Notes under the pieces: generated by a model
The model's input: the letters and a program-made list of their open reading frames with translations, nothing else
Database searches by the model: none
What the model was told of the DNA's origin: nothing
Position numbers and translations under genes: made by a program
DNA from: an uncultured Acetatifactor sp.
GTDB taxonomy: Bacteria > Bacillota > Clostridia > Lachnospirales > Lachnospiraceae
Assembly: GCA_947594835.1 (NCBI GenBank)
Contig: CANQEH010000001.1
Coordinates: 186,001 to 250,000, forward strand
Direction: 5' to 3'
DNA: 64,000 bases
In this document: positions 46,114 through 55,502 of the stretch, piece by piece
Position numbering within the stretch: the stretch's first letter is position 1
Layout of the letters: the number at the start of each line of letters is the position of its first letter

Positions 46114-48802
46114 TTTTTTATTTCGCAGAATAGCTCCGGAAAGAGTGTTGAATGATTTAAGTGCTTGCGGACAGTTTCTTGGTATTTATGAATGTCTGCC
46201 GAAAGACAAAAAAAGCCAGCGGTCTTTTTATCAACTCTATCGGCATTATGCGCCTGTTAATATGGGGGAATATTCTGTCGATGAATTAGATTTGCGTGCG
46301 GAAGAAATGATAGATGTAATTTGGGCAGACAGGCGGCTGGGGGTGTTTGCACCTCTGTTGCATTATGCGGAAAAAATTCTTCGTGTAGTCGATAAGGAGC
46401 CGGTCTGCAGACTGGATGAAGTTCTGAACTGGAATTCTATTACTAGAAGGCTGGGACAGGATGTTTTCACTTCTTGCTGGTTGGCATGGATGGATCGACA
46501 TACAAAAGGAGCGGCCGGGTGGAGTTTTATATGGCCGGCTGTGATTCGTACTGATGATAATACACTGAACCAACTGGTAAAGCGGGGGCTTGCTGAGAAC
46601 CATTTTCATCTCTATGGCTCGACTCAATCCTTTATCATATCCTGGGTATGTCTCATGAATCATCCGATAAGAATAGCAGGAATTGCTAAAGAGTTTAAAG
46701 AGGGGCTAAGTGTCGGCATTTCAAGAGGGCCGACAGACAATGTAATGCCTGTGGAAAGGAGACTCTGGTATGCAGCGCTGATTCGAGAACTATTGTGCAG
46801 GCGTTGTTTGGGAAAACTGACGAGTGACGATGCTCGGAGGGCCTTTCTGGATTACGAACGCACCCAAAACCCCGTAGAAATGCTTCGATGCATAGAAGTG
46901 CTTCGGGCGAATTATGGTGAGAAATTTGTCTATTTCGGTGGCAGAAGAAAATGTGTTGACTATGCAAACAATAATCAGTTTTATCGAGTAGAAGAAAATA
47001 GTGCAAACAGACTGTTGGCAGGCGAGAGGAGTTTTTTGTATCATTGTTTTCGGATGCAGTTTGAAGGCGGGTTTTCGGCTTTTGATACGATGTTGCTGCA
47101 TCTTTATCTGCTATTAAAGCACAATTTTGCCAGTGAACTGATTCAGAATAATATGCTATATGGGTTTCATAACTTTGCGGATTATCAGGGGCGCAAGCGC
47201 ACTGCTTATCAGAAGCTTAGGGAATATGAAATGGAAGCGTTGCGCCTTTCGGTGCGGGCGGGGGTGGAGGATAATTCTCTGGTAAGTCTAGAAGCCAGAA
47301 TTATGCCTTGCAGGCATTTTAGGCGAGAAATTGCCGCGTTGGATCATATGGTGCAGGCAGCTGATCCCCAGAAAAAAGATTGGGAACATTTTTATGTGAT
47401 ACACTTTGCAAAAAAGAAATTTTCAGTAGATGATATTCCAAGCAGTCAGTATGTACAGGTTCCCAGGAACCAGACTACAAGGAGAAAAGCGAGGATTGCA
47501 GCCTGCCGGCTCAGAAATTATCTTGTACAAAATGAAGTGGCAGTATCTTTACGGGGGAGACAGCAGAGGATTTTCGGCATAGATGCGTGCTCCAAGGAGA
47601 TCGGTTGTGGACCGGAAACTTTTGCTACTGAATTCAGATATTTGCGCGATTGTTGCAGGCATACCGGGCCGTTACAGTGGTGGCAGAATTTGCGGCAGGA
47701 TTATAAGGCATTGGGTATGACTTACCATGCCGGAGAGGACTTCTACGACATTGTAGATGGGCTGAGGAACATTGATGAGACGGTAGACTATCTGGGATTG
47801 GAACGGGGAGATCGGATTGGCCATGCTGTCGCGTTAGGAATTAAAGCGGCAGATTTTTATGAGTTGAAACGTTACAGTGTTTATTTAACCAGACAGTGTT
47901 ATTTGGATAATCTAGTCTGGATATTATATCGTTCTCAGGAGTGGAATATTCCCTTGGACACAGGCATAAGGGTTAAATTTGAAGGGAAAGCCAGAAGATT
48001 GCTTCATTCTATTTTTTCTTATAATAGATTGACGGGGAACTGGCAGGAAGGGGAACTTGACCATTATTATGCTTCGTGGAAATTACGTGGTGACCATCCG
48101 GATCTGTACTCAAGAAAGCGGGAATGGTTGCCGACGATTTCTTGTGTCAAGGGCTCTTATCAGTATTATATGAAGAAGACGGATGACTGTAGCCTTGAAC
48201 TGTATCGCAGCCACCCGGATGTAAAGGAATTTCTGGTCAGATATCATTTTGACCAAGATGTGAAGCGCAAAGGGTTGGAACCAGAACGGTTAGAAATTGA
48301 CGATTGGAGGGAATACACGTCATTGGTGGCAGACTTTCAGAAGCGACTTCAGAAAAAGATAGCGGATGCAGGGATTGCAGTAGAATGCAATTTGACTTCT
48401 AACTATCTGATCGGTACGTTCAGAAGATATGAGGCGCATCCCATTTTGCGCTTTAACCGTCATAAGCTGGATCCAGATTATCATGGAGCAAATATTCAAG
48501 CATCTCTAAACACAGATGATCTTGGGATATTTGCTACTTCCTTAAGTAATGAGTATGCGCTGTTGCTTTGCGCCCTGCGCAAGGTACGCCATATGGAAGG
48601 AAAAGATGATGACACGGTAATTTACGATTATCTGGATTATCTGCGCGAGTGTGGGATCAGGATGTCCTTTCGATCGGTTGAAACGGCTTTTAGTAGATGT
48701 ACGGCAGATAAACGCTGCGATTTCGTGACCAGAAAGCTGTCCGGGGATGGGCACTGTCACAGCTTCAAATCATCCAAGTTCTGCGCATCAGAATGGCCTT
48801 GA
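46088..48802 (+). CDS. rdrB: RdrB-like adenosine deaminase (RADAR)
   Basis: A 904-aa metal-dependent deaminase of the adenosine deaminase fold. The metal ligands are all in place: ENHFHLYGS (H172, H174), TYHAGEDF (H547 with catalytic E550), DRIGHA (H579) and SLNTDDLG (D810, D811). The HxH-to-HAGE distance, about 370 residues, is far longer than in metabolic adenosine deaminases, consistent with the inserted regions of RdrB. Known RdrB deaminates adenosine or ATP-type nucleotides when activated with RdrA on infection. It overlaps rdrA by 26 bases. The convergent FkbM gene ends only seven bases downstream. Confidence 0.88.
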   Translation: MHQERENLDFLFRRIAPERVLNDLSACGQFLGIYECLPKDKKSQRSFYQLYRHYAPVNMGEYSVDELDLRAEEMIDVIWADRRLGVFAPLLHYAEKILRVVDKEPVCRLDEVLNWNSITRRLGQDVFTSCWLAWMDRHTKGAAGWSFIWPAVIRTDDNTLNQLVKRGLAENHFHLYGSTQSFIISWVCLMNHPIRIAGIAKEFKEGLSVGISRGPTDNVMPVERRLWYAALIRELLCRRCLGKLTSDDARRAFLDYERTQNPVEMLRCIEVLRANYGEKFVYFGGRRKCVDYANNNQFYRVEENSANRLLAGERSFLYHCFRMQFEGGFSAFDTMLLHLYLLLKHNFASELIQNNMLYGFHNFADYQGRKRTAYQKLREYEMEALRLSVRAGVEDNSLVSLEARIMPCRHFRREIAALDHMVQAADPQKKDWEHFYVIHFAKKKFSVDDIPSSQYVQVPRNQTTRRKARIAACRLRNYLVQNEVAVSLRGRQQRIFGIDACSKEIGCGPETFATEFRYLRDCCRHTGPLQWWQNLRQDYKALGMTYHAGEDFYDIVDGLRNIDETVDYLGLERGDRIGHAVALGIKAADFYELKRYSVYLTRQCYLDNLVWILYRSQEWNIPLDTGIRVKFEGKARRLLHSIFSYNRLTGNWQEGELDHYYASWKLRGDHPDLYSRKREWLPTISCVKGSYQYYMKKTDDCSLELYRSHPDVKEFLVRYHFDQDVKRKGLEPERLEIDDWREYTSLVADFQKRLQKKIADAGIAVECNLTSNYLIGTFRRYEAHPILRFNRHKLDPDYHGANIQASLNTDDLGIFATSLSNEYALLLCALRKVRHMEGKDDDTVIYDYLDYLRECGIRMSFRSVETAFSRCTADKRCDFVTRKLSGDGHCHSFKSSKFCASEWP

Positions 48803-48809
48803 TCCAGAT

Positions 48810-49706
48810 TTACCACGCAAATAATTTCATGCTGGAATAGCATATTTTATATTCCGGATTTGCTTCCAGAATGAGTTTAGTCAACACCTCTTTATCGTCG
48901 GGAAGGTGATAAGTACATAGTGCCAGCTTGGGCTTATACTTTTTCAGTACCATCTGAGCGCCTAGCAATAAGTCTCGTTCGGCGCCTTCTATATCCGCTT
49001 TAATGAAATCCACTCTTGGTAAGCCGTTTTGAATAACGTACTCGTCAAGCGATACGATGTTCACAATGGCCTTTGTCCCTGTGACATTTAAATCTTTTAC
49101 ATATGTGCTTGCCGCCAAATTATCGTTACAAATAGTCATTTCTGCCTGTTGGCTCTTTTCTCCCAAGGCGTTTTTGACAATTACAGCTTTCTCTTCTATT
49201 TTGTTGACTGCAAGAGTCTCCTTTAATATGTCAATTGTTGATTCAATCGGTTCAAACGCATAGACAAGGCCTCCGCGGTTACACGCAAATGCAGTGAAAA
49301 AACCATAATTTGCTCCTGCATCGATGACAATATCTCCTGGTTGAATTTTTGTCTCACCTTTTTCATAAGTCCCTTCCGTGCACGCGCCAAATGCTTCCAT
49401 ATCAGAGGAAAAGTATGGGATGATCAGATCACTTGTCTGATACATGGTTTCAAGGCCGCAGTATCGGGATATTTTAATCAACCCTAGATCATACCCATAA
49501 TCGGTTTTTAAATATTTATCAAATACTTTTTTCCAGTTTACATGGGAACCAAGAGCAAAACTGAGCATATTTAATCCCCAAATCCTAAGCCCGACTTTTC
49601 TCATTTTGCCTTTCTCGCCATTCATTATGGCTAAGAAGCACTTATAAACTTCACCGTTTGGCAGTCTTTTTTTCAAGGCATTCACTAATCGATTCATATA
49701 TCTCAT
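48810..49706 (-). CDS. FkbM family methyltransferase
   Basis: A 298-aa methyltransferase: DIVIDAGANYGFFTAFAC (SAM loop), VYAFEPIESTIDILKETL, and RVDFIKADIEGAERDLLLG, the three FkbM blocks. The start at 49706 has GGGAGG three bases upstream; the frame extends nine codons further up without a ribosome site, and an in-frame ATG at 49697 is an alternative. It is the last gene of the leftward operon from 53.5 kb. Probably O-methylates a sugar. Its stop is seven bases from the rdrB stop. Confidence 0.85.
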   Translation of the reverse strand: MRYMNRLVNALKKRLPNGEVYKCFLAIMNGEKGKMRKVGLRIWGLNMLSFALGSHVNWKKVFDKYLKTDYGYDLGLIKISRYCGLETMYQTSDLIIPYFSSDMEAFGACTEGTYEKGETKIQPGDIVIDAGANYGFFTAFACNRGGLVYAFEPIESTIDILKETLAVNKIEEKAVIVKNALGEKSQQAEMTICNDNLAASTYVKDLNVTGTKAIVNIVSLDEYVIQNGLPRVDFIKADIEGAERDLLLGAQMVLKKYKPKLALCTYHLPDDKEVLTKLILEANPEYKICYSSMKLFAW

Positions 49707-49783
49707 TTTCCTCCCATGGGTCAAATATAACAAAAATGCTGAAAAAAGTAAATGTGTCTGTTTTGCCTAACAAAGAATTGTTT

Positions 49784-51328
49784 TTATTCTTCGCACAGTT
49801 TGATTACTATTACATCCCCGATGATCTTGATCGACCCTGCGTTAGGATAACATGGCATATTTTGTACTTCTTTCTTTTTCTGAAGTTCTTCTATTTCTTT
49901 GTCTTCCACAGGCTCATAAGTAAAGCCGAGGTACTGCAGATAATCAGCTCTGGAGTAAGCATTGATTAAATTCCCGCTGCATGCGCCGCCGTATTCTACC
50001 GCTGTGTCCCAGAGGCTGATAAAACTTGGATCCTCAAAGGTTCCAAGGAGCGCCCAGCGGTAGGACACATCATATCCTTCTGTCTCCTGGACTCTAACGA
50101 TAAAGCGGTTTAAATAACTGGTAGTTGCCTGATTGGCACAATAAGCTGCCGTATAATTCACGTTAGACACATATGCATAATCTAATGCGGCCATTGCGAC
50201 TGCGGTCACACACAGATATTGAAAGGCTTTACACGACTTTTGTACTCTGTCAGATATTGCTTCCCCTGGTTCCCTGCACCCCTGTATGGTGTTAAGCAAT
50301 ACAAAGGGCAGCAGAAAAAGAAAGACGACGGAGTATATCATCAACACATAGATTCGCGTATTAAAGCAGATCACTTCTATACCGTTTAATGCCACAGGAT
50401 AAACGACGAAATATAGGAGTAGGACCTTGGCAAATCCTGCCCCATGTAAAAACTTTTTTCGCCAGGAAAACCATAAGAGCCCTGGCACGATTAAGCCTAT
50501 CGACAAAACGCATACTTTCAGGATGCCTGTCGCCGTTACGCCATAGTAATCCCGGAATGGAAGGAGGTAGAAGATAGTATAACATTTCCGCAAAATATTT
50601 GGGATATCGCTTAGTCTGATCTGTCCCATCTTATCTATATTGACATATGCGGTAAGTGCCCTGTGTGACAGAAACAATAAGGTTTTCAGGCAGAAGAAAT
50701 ATAAAATAAATCCGCCGATGATCACCGACAAATAATAAACTGCCTTTTTCATAAATGTCTTCCAACTACTGTGTTCCTCATACGCTTCCTGGAAAAGAAG
50801 CAGTACGAAGAGTACAGCCGTCATTGGAATATACGCCTGATAGAGGCCCATCGAAGCTGCTTCCAGCCCTATCGCAAGAATTGCTCCCTTCCAGCCTTTT
50901 TGTGCACACCATACAGCCATAACTGCCCATAGTACGGCCCAGTTGTACCATGCAGAAGTGAATCTGAAAAATAAAATACCTGTAACGGTTGGAAACGAGA
51001 GAAATATAGCTCCAAAGAAAAAGCCATAACAATCCTGCAGGTGAAATAGGTCTGTGATTAGTACAGCTGCCGCCGTCAGCAGAAGGATCGACAGGACTCC
51101 GTTCCAAAAGGGAAGATTATAGGTCAATCCTAACCAGTCGAATATATTTCCTAATACGGATAACAGCCATCTTCCGCTTTGAATCCCTGTACCGTAACCT
51201 GTGGGATCCGAAAAGACATTGTCGTAATTCTGCAATACATTGACCAGTGTGAAGCCATGCGCTATTACACCGGAAAGCAGACATCCTGTAATTGTCCATC
51301 GATATTTCTTTATTTGCGCCGTCAGCAT
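49784..51328 (-). CDS. GtrII-like multi-pass membrane glucosyltransferase
   Basis: A 514-aa protein with about ten to twelve membrane segments, resembling the glucosyltransferase (GtrII-like) family that adds glucose from a polyprenyl carrier to surface glycans outside the membrane. A periplasm-side loop near residues 25-50 (NYDNVFSDPTGYGTGIQSGR) and the C-terminal soluble part support a GT-C-type plan. Start 51328 was chosen for AGGAGG seven bases upstream of the ATG; the frame opens 15 codons earlier. A bactoprenol-glucose source is not seen here. Cotranscribed with GT2 and GT4 genes. Confidence 0.75.
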   Translation of the reverse strand: MLTAQIKKYRWTITGCLLSGVIAHGFTLVNVLQNYDNVFSDPTGYGTGIQSGRWLLSVLGNIFDWLGLTYNLPFWNGVLSILLLTAAAVLITDLFHLQDCYGFFFGAIFLSFPTVTGILFFRFTSAWYNWAVLWAVMAVWCAQKGWKGAILAIGLEAASMGLYQAYIPMTAVLFVLLLFQEAYEEHSSWKTFMKKAVYYLSVIIGGFILYFFCLKTLLFLSHRALTAYVNIDKMGQIRLSDIPNILRKCYTIFYLLPFRDYYGVTATGILKVCVLSIGLIVPGLLWFSWRKKFLHGAGFAKVLLLYFVVYPVALNGIEVICFNTRIYVLMIYSVVFLFLLPFVLLNTIQGCREPGEAISDRVQKSCKAFQYLCVTAVAMAALDYAYVSNVNYTAAYCANQATTSYLNRFIVRVQETEGYDVSYRWALLGTFEDPSFISLWDTAVEYGGACSGNLINAYSRADYLQYLGFTYEPVEDKEIEELQKKKEVQNMPCYPNAGSIKIIGDVIVIKLCEE

Positions 51329-51345
51329 ACAGTACCTCCTGTGTT

Positions 51346-52302
51346 TTATCTTACTTTGTGCTGCGAATCCCATGCCTCATAATGGAAACACCCCTGCTGG
51401 ATATCCGCTTTATATTTTTTACAAAACAAGAGAGCTTGCCGGTAATCTGCCAGGTTATCATGATGAATCATTTTATAGACATACAGCCAAAGGAAAGCCC
51501 ATTTCAATGCCAGTTCATGTTGGCTGGGCCAAAATTTGTGCTGCAGATAAACGCGATGGGCTACCTGCATGAAAGTAGATTTCCGGCTGGGAATCCTATA
51601 TTCTTTTGATGCGTTATGTCTTACCCTGACCAGGGGAGATAAAATGCACTTCAAACCGCTTTTCTGTGCTTCCCGGTAATATCTGTATGTGCAGTCCAGA
51701 TCCTCTGCATATGCATAAGTTTCTAGTTTTTCATCAAATCGGATGTCCCATTCATCCAGAAACTGTTTTCGGAGAACAAAAAAGAAGCCCATTGCCCATT
51801 GGGTTGGTGTTTCCGTTAAGACTTCATGATCTGGAAACCGCCCGAGGACAGAATATGTCACATGGCCGATCCCATGGTTTCTGATAGATTTTGTGCCCAT
51901 CAGATAACCAAGTTTCGTATGCGTAATGGGCGTATTGTCATCTATCCCGGCAATCATTGCGAGAGAGGTATCTTTCATAATTGCCTTTATATTATGGAAG
52001 GTATCAATTTTTACATCCACATCGTCGTCCATGAATACAATGATGTCTTGTTCTGCCTTGCTCAATCCCACATTTCTCGCATGGGTCAAAGAAGGCTCCG
52101 TTAAGTATACATACTCCAGCGCGGTTTTGCCTGACAGAAGATTTGTCAGGATGCGCTGGCTTTCGCGGCGTTTTTCTTCGGATGGGCTTTGGTCGACAAT
52201 GATCACCTGCTCCGGCATCGTCTGACTTTCCAACATAAATTGGATTGTCCTCAGCAGCGAAACCTGCCTGTTTAAAGTTGGTATGATGACGCTGATCCCC
52301 AT
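51346..52302 (-). CDS. Glycosyltransferase family 2
   Basis: A 318-aa GT-A transferase with GISVIIPTLNRQVSLLRTI at the start, LTHARNVGLSKAEQDIIVFM and the DxD motif as DDDVDV, and YAYAEDLDCTYRYY in the acceptor part. GGAGA lies upstream of the ATG. Close to a GtrII-like gene on the one side and a GT4 on the other, all leftward, so it probably builds a side chain of the same glycan. Confidence 0.87.
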   Translation of the reverse strand: MGISVIIPTLNRQVSLLRTIQFMLESQTMPEQVIIVDQSPSEEKRRESQRILTNLLSGKTALEYVYLTEPSLTHARNVGLSKAEQDIIVFMDDDVDVKIDTFHNIKAIMKDTSLAMIAGIDDNTPITHTKLGYLMGTKSIRNHGIGHVTYSVLGRFPDHEVLTETPTQWAMGFFFVLRKQFLDEWDIRFDEKLETYAYAEDLDCTYRYYREAQKSGLKCILSPLVRVRHNASKEYRIPSRKSTFMQVAHRVYLQHKFWPSQHELALKWAFLWLYVYKMIHHDNLADYRQALLFCKKYKADIQQGCFHYEAWDSQHKVR

Positions 52303-52306
52303 AGGT

Positions 52307-53479
52307 TTAACATTCTCCTAATTTTAGTTCCTCAAAAATTTTTTTGGCTTGTCTATCGGCGCGTTTGTTTTCTAGAACAAAGCGTTGTGCACGGCTCCCC
52401 GTCTGAAAAAGTTCCTCTTCTGTCTTGCCTAATACTTTTTCTAATCCCTTTCGAAAACCCTCCACGGATTCTTCCTCAAATAAATACAGATATGGATAAT
52501 AGCTTTGAGGCAGTCCTGGCAATTTTGTCATCAGTACAGGCGTTCCTGAGGCCATATATTCTAATGTCTTGGAGGGGAAGGAATATTTTGTATACTCCCC
52601 GGAAGAAGGCCTTGGGTTGATCAAAAGTGTGGCTTTCTGTTCCTGTTTCAAAATATATTCGTTAGACTGAATGCCAAAATAATGTACATTTCTGTATTTG
52701 CTGCACAGCTGTTCAATCTGTTGCCTGCAGTTTCCGTCGCCATATATATGCAGTTCACAGTCCGGCGCATCCATCTGGATAAATGCATGGACGAGCGTAA
52801 TGATTCCGTATTCCTGATGTAATGACCCGGCATACAGGCAGATTTTTTTCCCGGTTGGACGTCGGCTGCAGCTAGCACTGTCGTATCCTTTACTGTCACA
52901 CAGCCCTTCCATGAGGCACTGAGGCCTGTTTCTTTTGTTGATATAAGATCCCAGCTGTTCCGTCAATACGACATAGCGGTCAAACTGTTTTATCGGCCAC
53001 ATACATAGTCTGGCCCAAAGTTTGCCTTTCAGGCTTTTGCTGGAGGCGCCTATGAAGCTGGGAACATCTGTTAAGATAGCCACATTGGTTATCCGATAAA
53101 ACCATTTCATCCATAGGCAGAGGAGGGAAGAATTCAAACTCAATGCATCGCAGATCAAAAGAACCCGAGCTGTCTGTTTGGCTGATTTGATTTCGCTCGC
53201 CACAGCTCTTAAAAACGAAAAATAGGAGGTGGTTTTGCGCCCGGTGTTTGCATAAACGTAAACCACCCCATTCTCAGATTGCAGCTTGTCCTCAGTCACG
53301 CCGGAGAGAGCGTCTAAATACACCTTAGGGACAATACACCTTACTTCTATACCAGAAATGGTGGAAAAACCCTCTGCCAGCATCTTGTTGAACTTATATG
53401 CCGGTGTAACCATATTTCCGCCAGCTGCAATATCCCGATACTTTTGCGGACAAATTGCCGCCAGATAATAGATGATCAT
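52307..53479 (-). CDS. Glycosyltransferase family 4
   Basis: A 390-aa GT-B transferase. The ATG at 53479 (MIIYYLAAICPQKYRDIAAG) is preferred, with GAGGA eight bases upstream; two upstream in-frame ATGs at 53497 and 53494 have no site. The donor half has CLYAGSLHQEYGIITLVHAF, HIYGDGNCRQQIEQL and FPSKTLEYMASGTPVLMTKL. First gene of the leftward operon. Its promoter is at 53524-53552. Confidence 0.84.
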   Translation of the reverse strand: MIIYYLAAICPQKYRDIAAGGNMVTPAYKFNKMLAEGFSTISGIEVRCIVPKVYLDALSGVTEDKLQSENGVVYVYANTGRKTTSYFSFLRAVASEIKSAKQTARVLLICDALSLNSSLLCLWMKWFYRITNVAILTDVPSFIGASSKSLKGKLWARLCMWPIKQFDRYVVLTEQLGSYINKRNRPQCLMEGLCDSKGYDSASCSRRPTGKKICLYAGSLHQEYGIITLVHAFIQMDAPDCELHIYGDGNCRQQIEQLCSKYRNVHYFGIQSNEYILKQEQKATLLINPRPSSGEYTKYSFPSKTLEYMASGTPVLMTKLPGLPQSYYPYLYLFEEESVEGFRKGLEKVLGKTEEELFQTGSRAQRFVLENKRADRQAKKIFEELKLGEC

Positions 53480-53523
53480 TGCCTGTTTCCTCATCATAAG
53501 AGCGCCATTAACTCATGTAAATC

Positions 53524-53552
53524 ATTATATGGTGGATTGGCATAATTTACAA
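53524..53552 (-). promoter_or_regulatory. Promoter candidate for the leftward GT operon
   Basis: On the minus strand: TTGTAA, 17-nt spacer, TATAAT. It lies 45 bases from the GT4 start and next to the tandem repeats. Confidence 0.6.
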
Positions 53553-53560
53553 TACCAATC

Positions 53561-53606
53561 TTTTGAAACCTTGCACTTGGCGTGTTTTGAAACCTTGCAC
53601 TTGGCG
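53561..53606. repeat. Two tandem copies of a 22-bp element (24-bp period)
   Basis: The same 22 bases, beginning TTTTGAAACCTTGC and ending ACTTGGCG, occur at 53561-53582 and 53585-53606. They sit between the divergent promoters, a place where a regulator would bind. Function is inferred from location only. Confidence 0.6.
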
Positions 53607-53638
53607 ATTTGGGAAAGCGCAAGGAGGACGCGTGTATC

Positions 53639-53667
53639 TTGCGGGCACTGAAAGCGTATGCTATAAT
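53639..53667 (+). promoter_or_regulatory. Promoter candidate for the 53741 membrane protein gene
   Basis: TTGCGG at 53639-53644, 17-nt spacer, TATAAT at 53662-53667, about 75 bases before the start codon. Confidence 0.6.
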
Positions 53668-53740
53668 TTTAAAACGAAGATATTCTTTGAAATAATTGCA
53701 GGATCCATAATAAGAGATCGTCTGATAGAGGAGAGGCAAT

Positions 53741-55432
53741 ATGTTATTTCATTTCATCAGCTGGCTATGGATATTGTTGACGTCATTTTGCACAGGTTTT
53801 GGCGTTCTACGGCTAGTAAAAGGTAAACAAGGCGTTGTGAATATAAGTTTGGAGTATATGATCGTCTGGGGACTGTGTGTTATCACTGTTTATGCCCAGG
53901 CGTTCAGTCTGGTGCATAAGGTTGGGGGGGCGGCAACTATTGTTTTAGGAGTAAGCTCACTGCTTGTTCTTGTGATCTGGTACAGGGAGGTATTTTCTTA
54001 TTTTCGGCATTGCTTTTACAAGAAACATCTCGTGCTTTTCTGTATAATCGGAATTGCAGCCGGAGGCATTTTCCTGTGGCTCAGTTCCGGCTATATGATG
54101 CATCCGGACACGGTGCTTTATCATGCACAGGCAATCCGCTGGCTGGAAGAGTATGGTATTGTAAAGGGATTGGGAAATCTGCATAACCGCTTGGCCTATA
54201 ACAGCTCATTTTTCCCCCTGCAGGCATTGTACAGTCTGAAATTTGCTGCAAACCAGTCTCTTCACTCCGTGAATGGTTTTGCGGCAGTGGTTTTTATCTT
54301 GTATAGCTTCTTTACACTCTCTGTATGGAAAAAGGAGAAACTGAAGGTATCGGATTGCCTAAAGCTGTCGATCTTACTGTACTGTGCCAAATTTGAGAGC
54401 CTGGGATATTTATCCTCGCCCGGATCGGACCATATGACTATGTTGATGGTATTGTATCTGTCAGCAAAATGGATGGAACTTGTGGAAAAGGGCTGCGGGG
54501 ATATGGTGGATTATGGCTTGATCTGCTTATTGGCTGTCTGGTGCGCCACGTTGAAATTATCTGCTGCCATGATGAGTTTACTTGCGTTGTACCCGGCAGT
54601 CAAATTGATCCAAAAGCATAAATGGAAAACCCTTGCAGTATTTTGTGTAAGCGCCGTAGGAATCGTGCTCCCTTTTTTGACACGGAATGTGATCATCTCA
54701 GGCTACCTTCTTTATCCTTACCCGTCTATAGACTTATTTCGTGTGGATTGGAAGATGCCGGCCGCTCTGGCAGATTATGATAGAATCGAGATTATGGCCT
54801 GGGGGCGGCAGTTGGGATACGCAACCCATGATACGCCGTTTTTGCAGTGGTTTCCTAACTGGTATCGGGCGATGAACGCAGGCGAACAATTCCTTTTCTG
54901 GGCAAATTTGATCTGCATAGTCGGAATTGCTGTGGTGCTCCTATGCAGAGGAATCAAGGGGAAGGGTTCCTTTCCGACGGCCATATTCTATGTCGTATGT
55001 ACCGTGCAGCTCAATATGTGGTTTTGGACTGCGCCATTGACGCGTTACGGCGGCGCCTATCTGCTCCTTTTGCCTTCACTGGCGCTGGGGATGTGGTTTG
55101 CATCAGTCAAAAGCCGAAAGGTGTTGCTGGCAACATCCTGGGGGCTTGCTGCAGGAATTTTTTGTATTGTTCTATTCCGTGCCGCGGCCTTTGACCACAA
55201 ATATGTGGCCGCGGCCTGGAAACGGCCGATGGACTATTTGTATACCAAAGATAAAGAAGTGATATTGGATGGGAAGATAACGGCCTATACAACGCTTGAG
55301 ATGGGAACGGGCTATCACTCGTTTCCAGGGACGGTCATGTCCCCGGACTGGATCAATGCGATAGAGCTCCGCGGCAACGGGATAGAAGATGGCTTTCGGA
55401 TGAAAGAAGAATATTATCATATGTGGGATTAG
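53741..55432 (+). CDS. LIC_10190-family-like integral membrane protein (GT-C-like)
   Basis: A 563-aa membrane protein with about 12 hydrophobic segments. The HPDTVLYHAQAIRWLEEYGI region near residue 125 (Asp-Thr-x-x-Tyr-His) and LGYLSSPGSDH resemble a GT-C-like group in bacterial glycan loci annotated as the LIC_10190 family. The role is probably sugar transfer from a polyprenyl-phosphate carrier on the outer face, but the exact reaction is unknown. GAGGAG precedes the ATG. It is alone on its transcript, divergent from the leftward GT operon, and ends before a strong hairpin. A VGGAA pair is coded by seven Gs. Confidence 0.7.
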   Translation: MLFHFISWLWILLTSFCTGFGVLRLVKGKQGVVNISLEYMIVWGLCVITVYAQAFSLVHKVGGAATIVLGVSSLLVLVIWYREVFSYFRHCFYKKHLVLFCIIGIAAGGIFLWLSSGYMMHPDTVLYHAQAIRWLEEYGIVKGLGNLHNRLAYNSSFFPLQALYSLKFAANQSLHSVNGFAAVVFILYSFFTLSVWKKEKLKVSDCLKLSILLYCAKFESLGYLSSPGSDHMTMLMVLYLSAKWMELVEKGCGDMVDYGLICLLAVWCATLKLSAAMMSLLALYPAVKLIQKHKWKTLAVFCVSAVGIVLPFLTRNVIISGYLLYPYPSIDLFRVDWKMPAALADYDRIEIMAWGRQLGYATHDTPFLQWFPNWYRAMNAGEQFLFWANLICIVGIAVVLLCRGIKGKGSFPTAIFYVVCTVQLNMWFWTAPLTRYGGAYLLLLPSLALGMWFASVKSRKVLLATSWGLAAGIFCIVLFRAAAFDHKYVAAAWKRPMDYLYTKDKEVILDGKITAYTTLEMGTGYHSFPGTVMSPDWINAIELRGNGIEDGFRMKEEYYHMWD

Positions 55433-55443
55433 AACACACTGAC

Positions 55444-55465
55444 CAGGCCGCCGTAAGGCGGCCTG
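55444..55465. terminator. Perfect 9-bp hairpin with GTAA loop between convergent genes
   Basis: CAGGCCGCC (55444-55452), loop GTAA, GGCGGCCTG (55457-55465). It lies between the rightward membrane protein gene and the leftward XRE gene, so it may end both transcripts. No U-run follows, so its efficiency as an intrinsic terminator is uncertain. Confidence 0.6.
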
Positions 55466-55502
55466 ATCCAATGCAGCTGTTACTTAAAATGGCTGTTTCT
55501 TG

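Noticed and set aside
53561..53606. CRISPR-like repeat
   Set aside because: Only two copies with a two-base gap, no spacers and no cas genes anywhere in the window.
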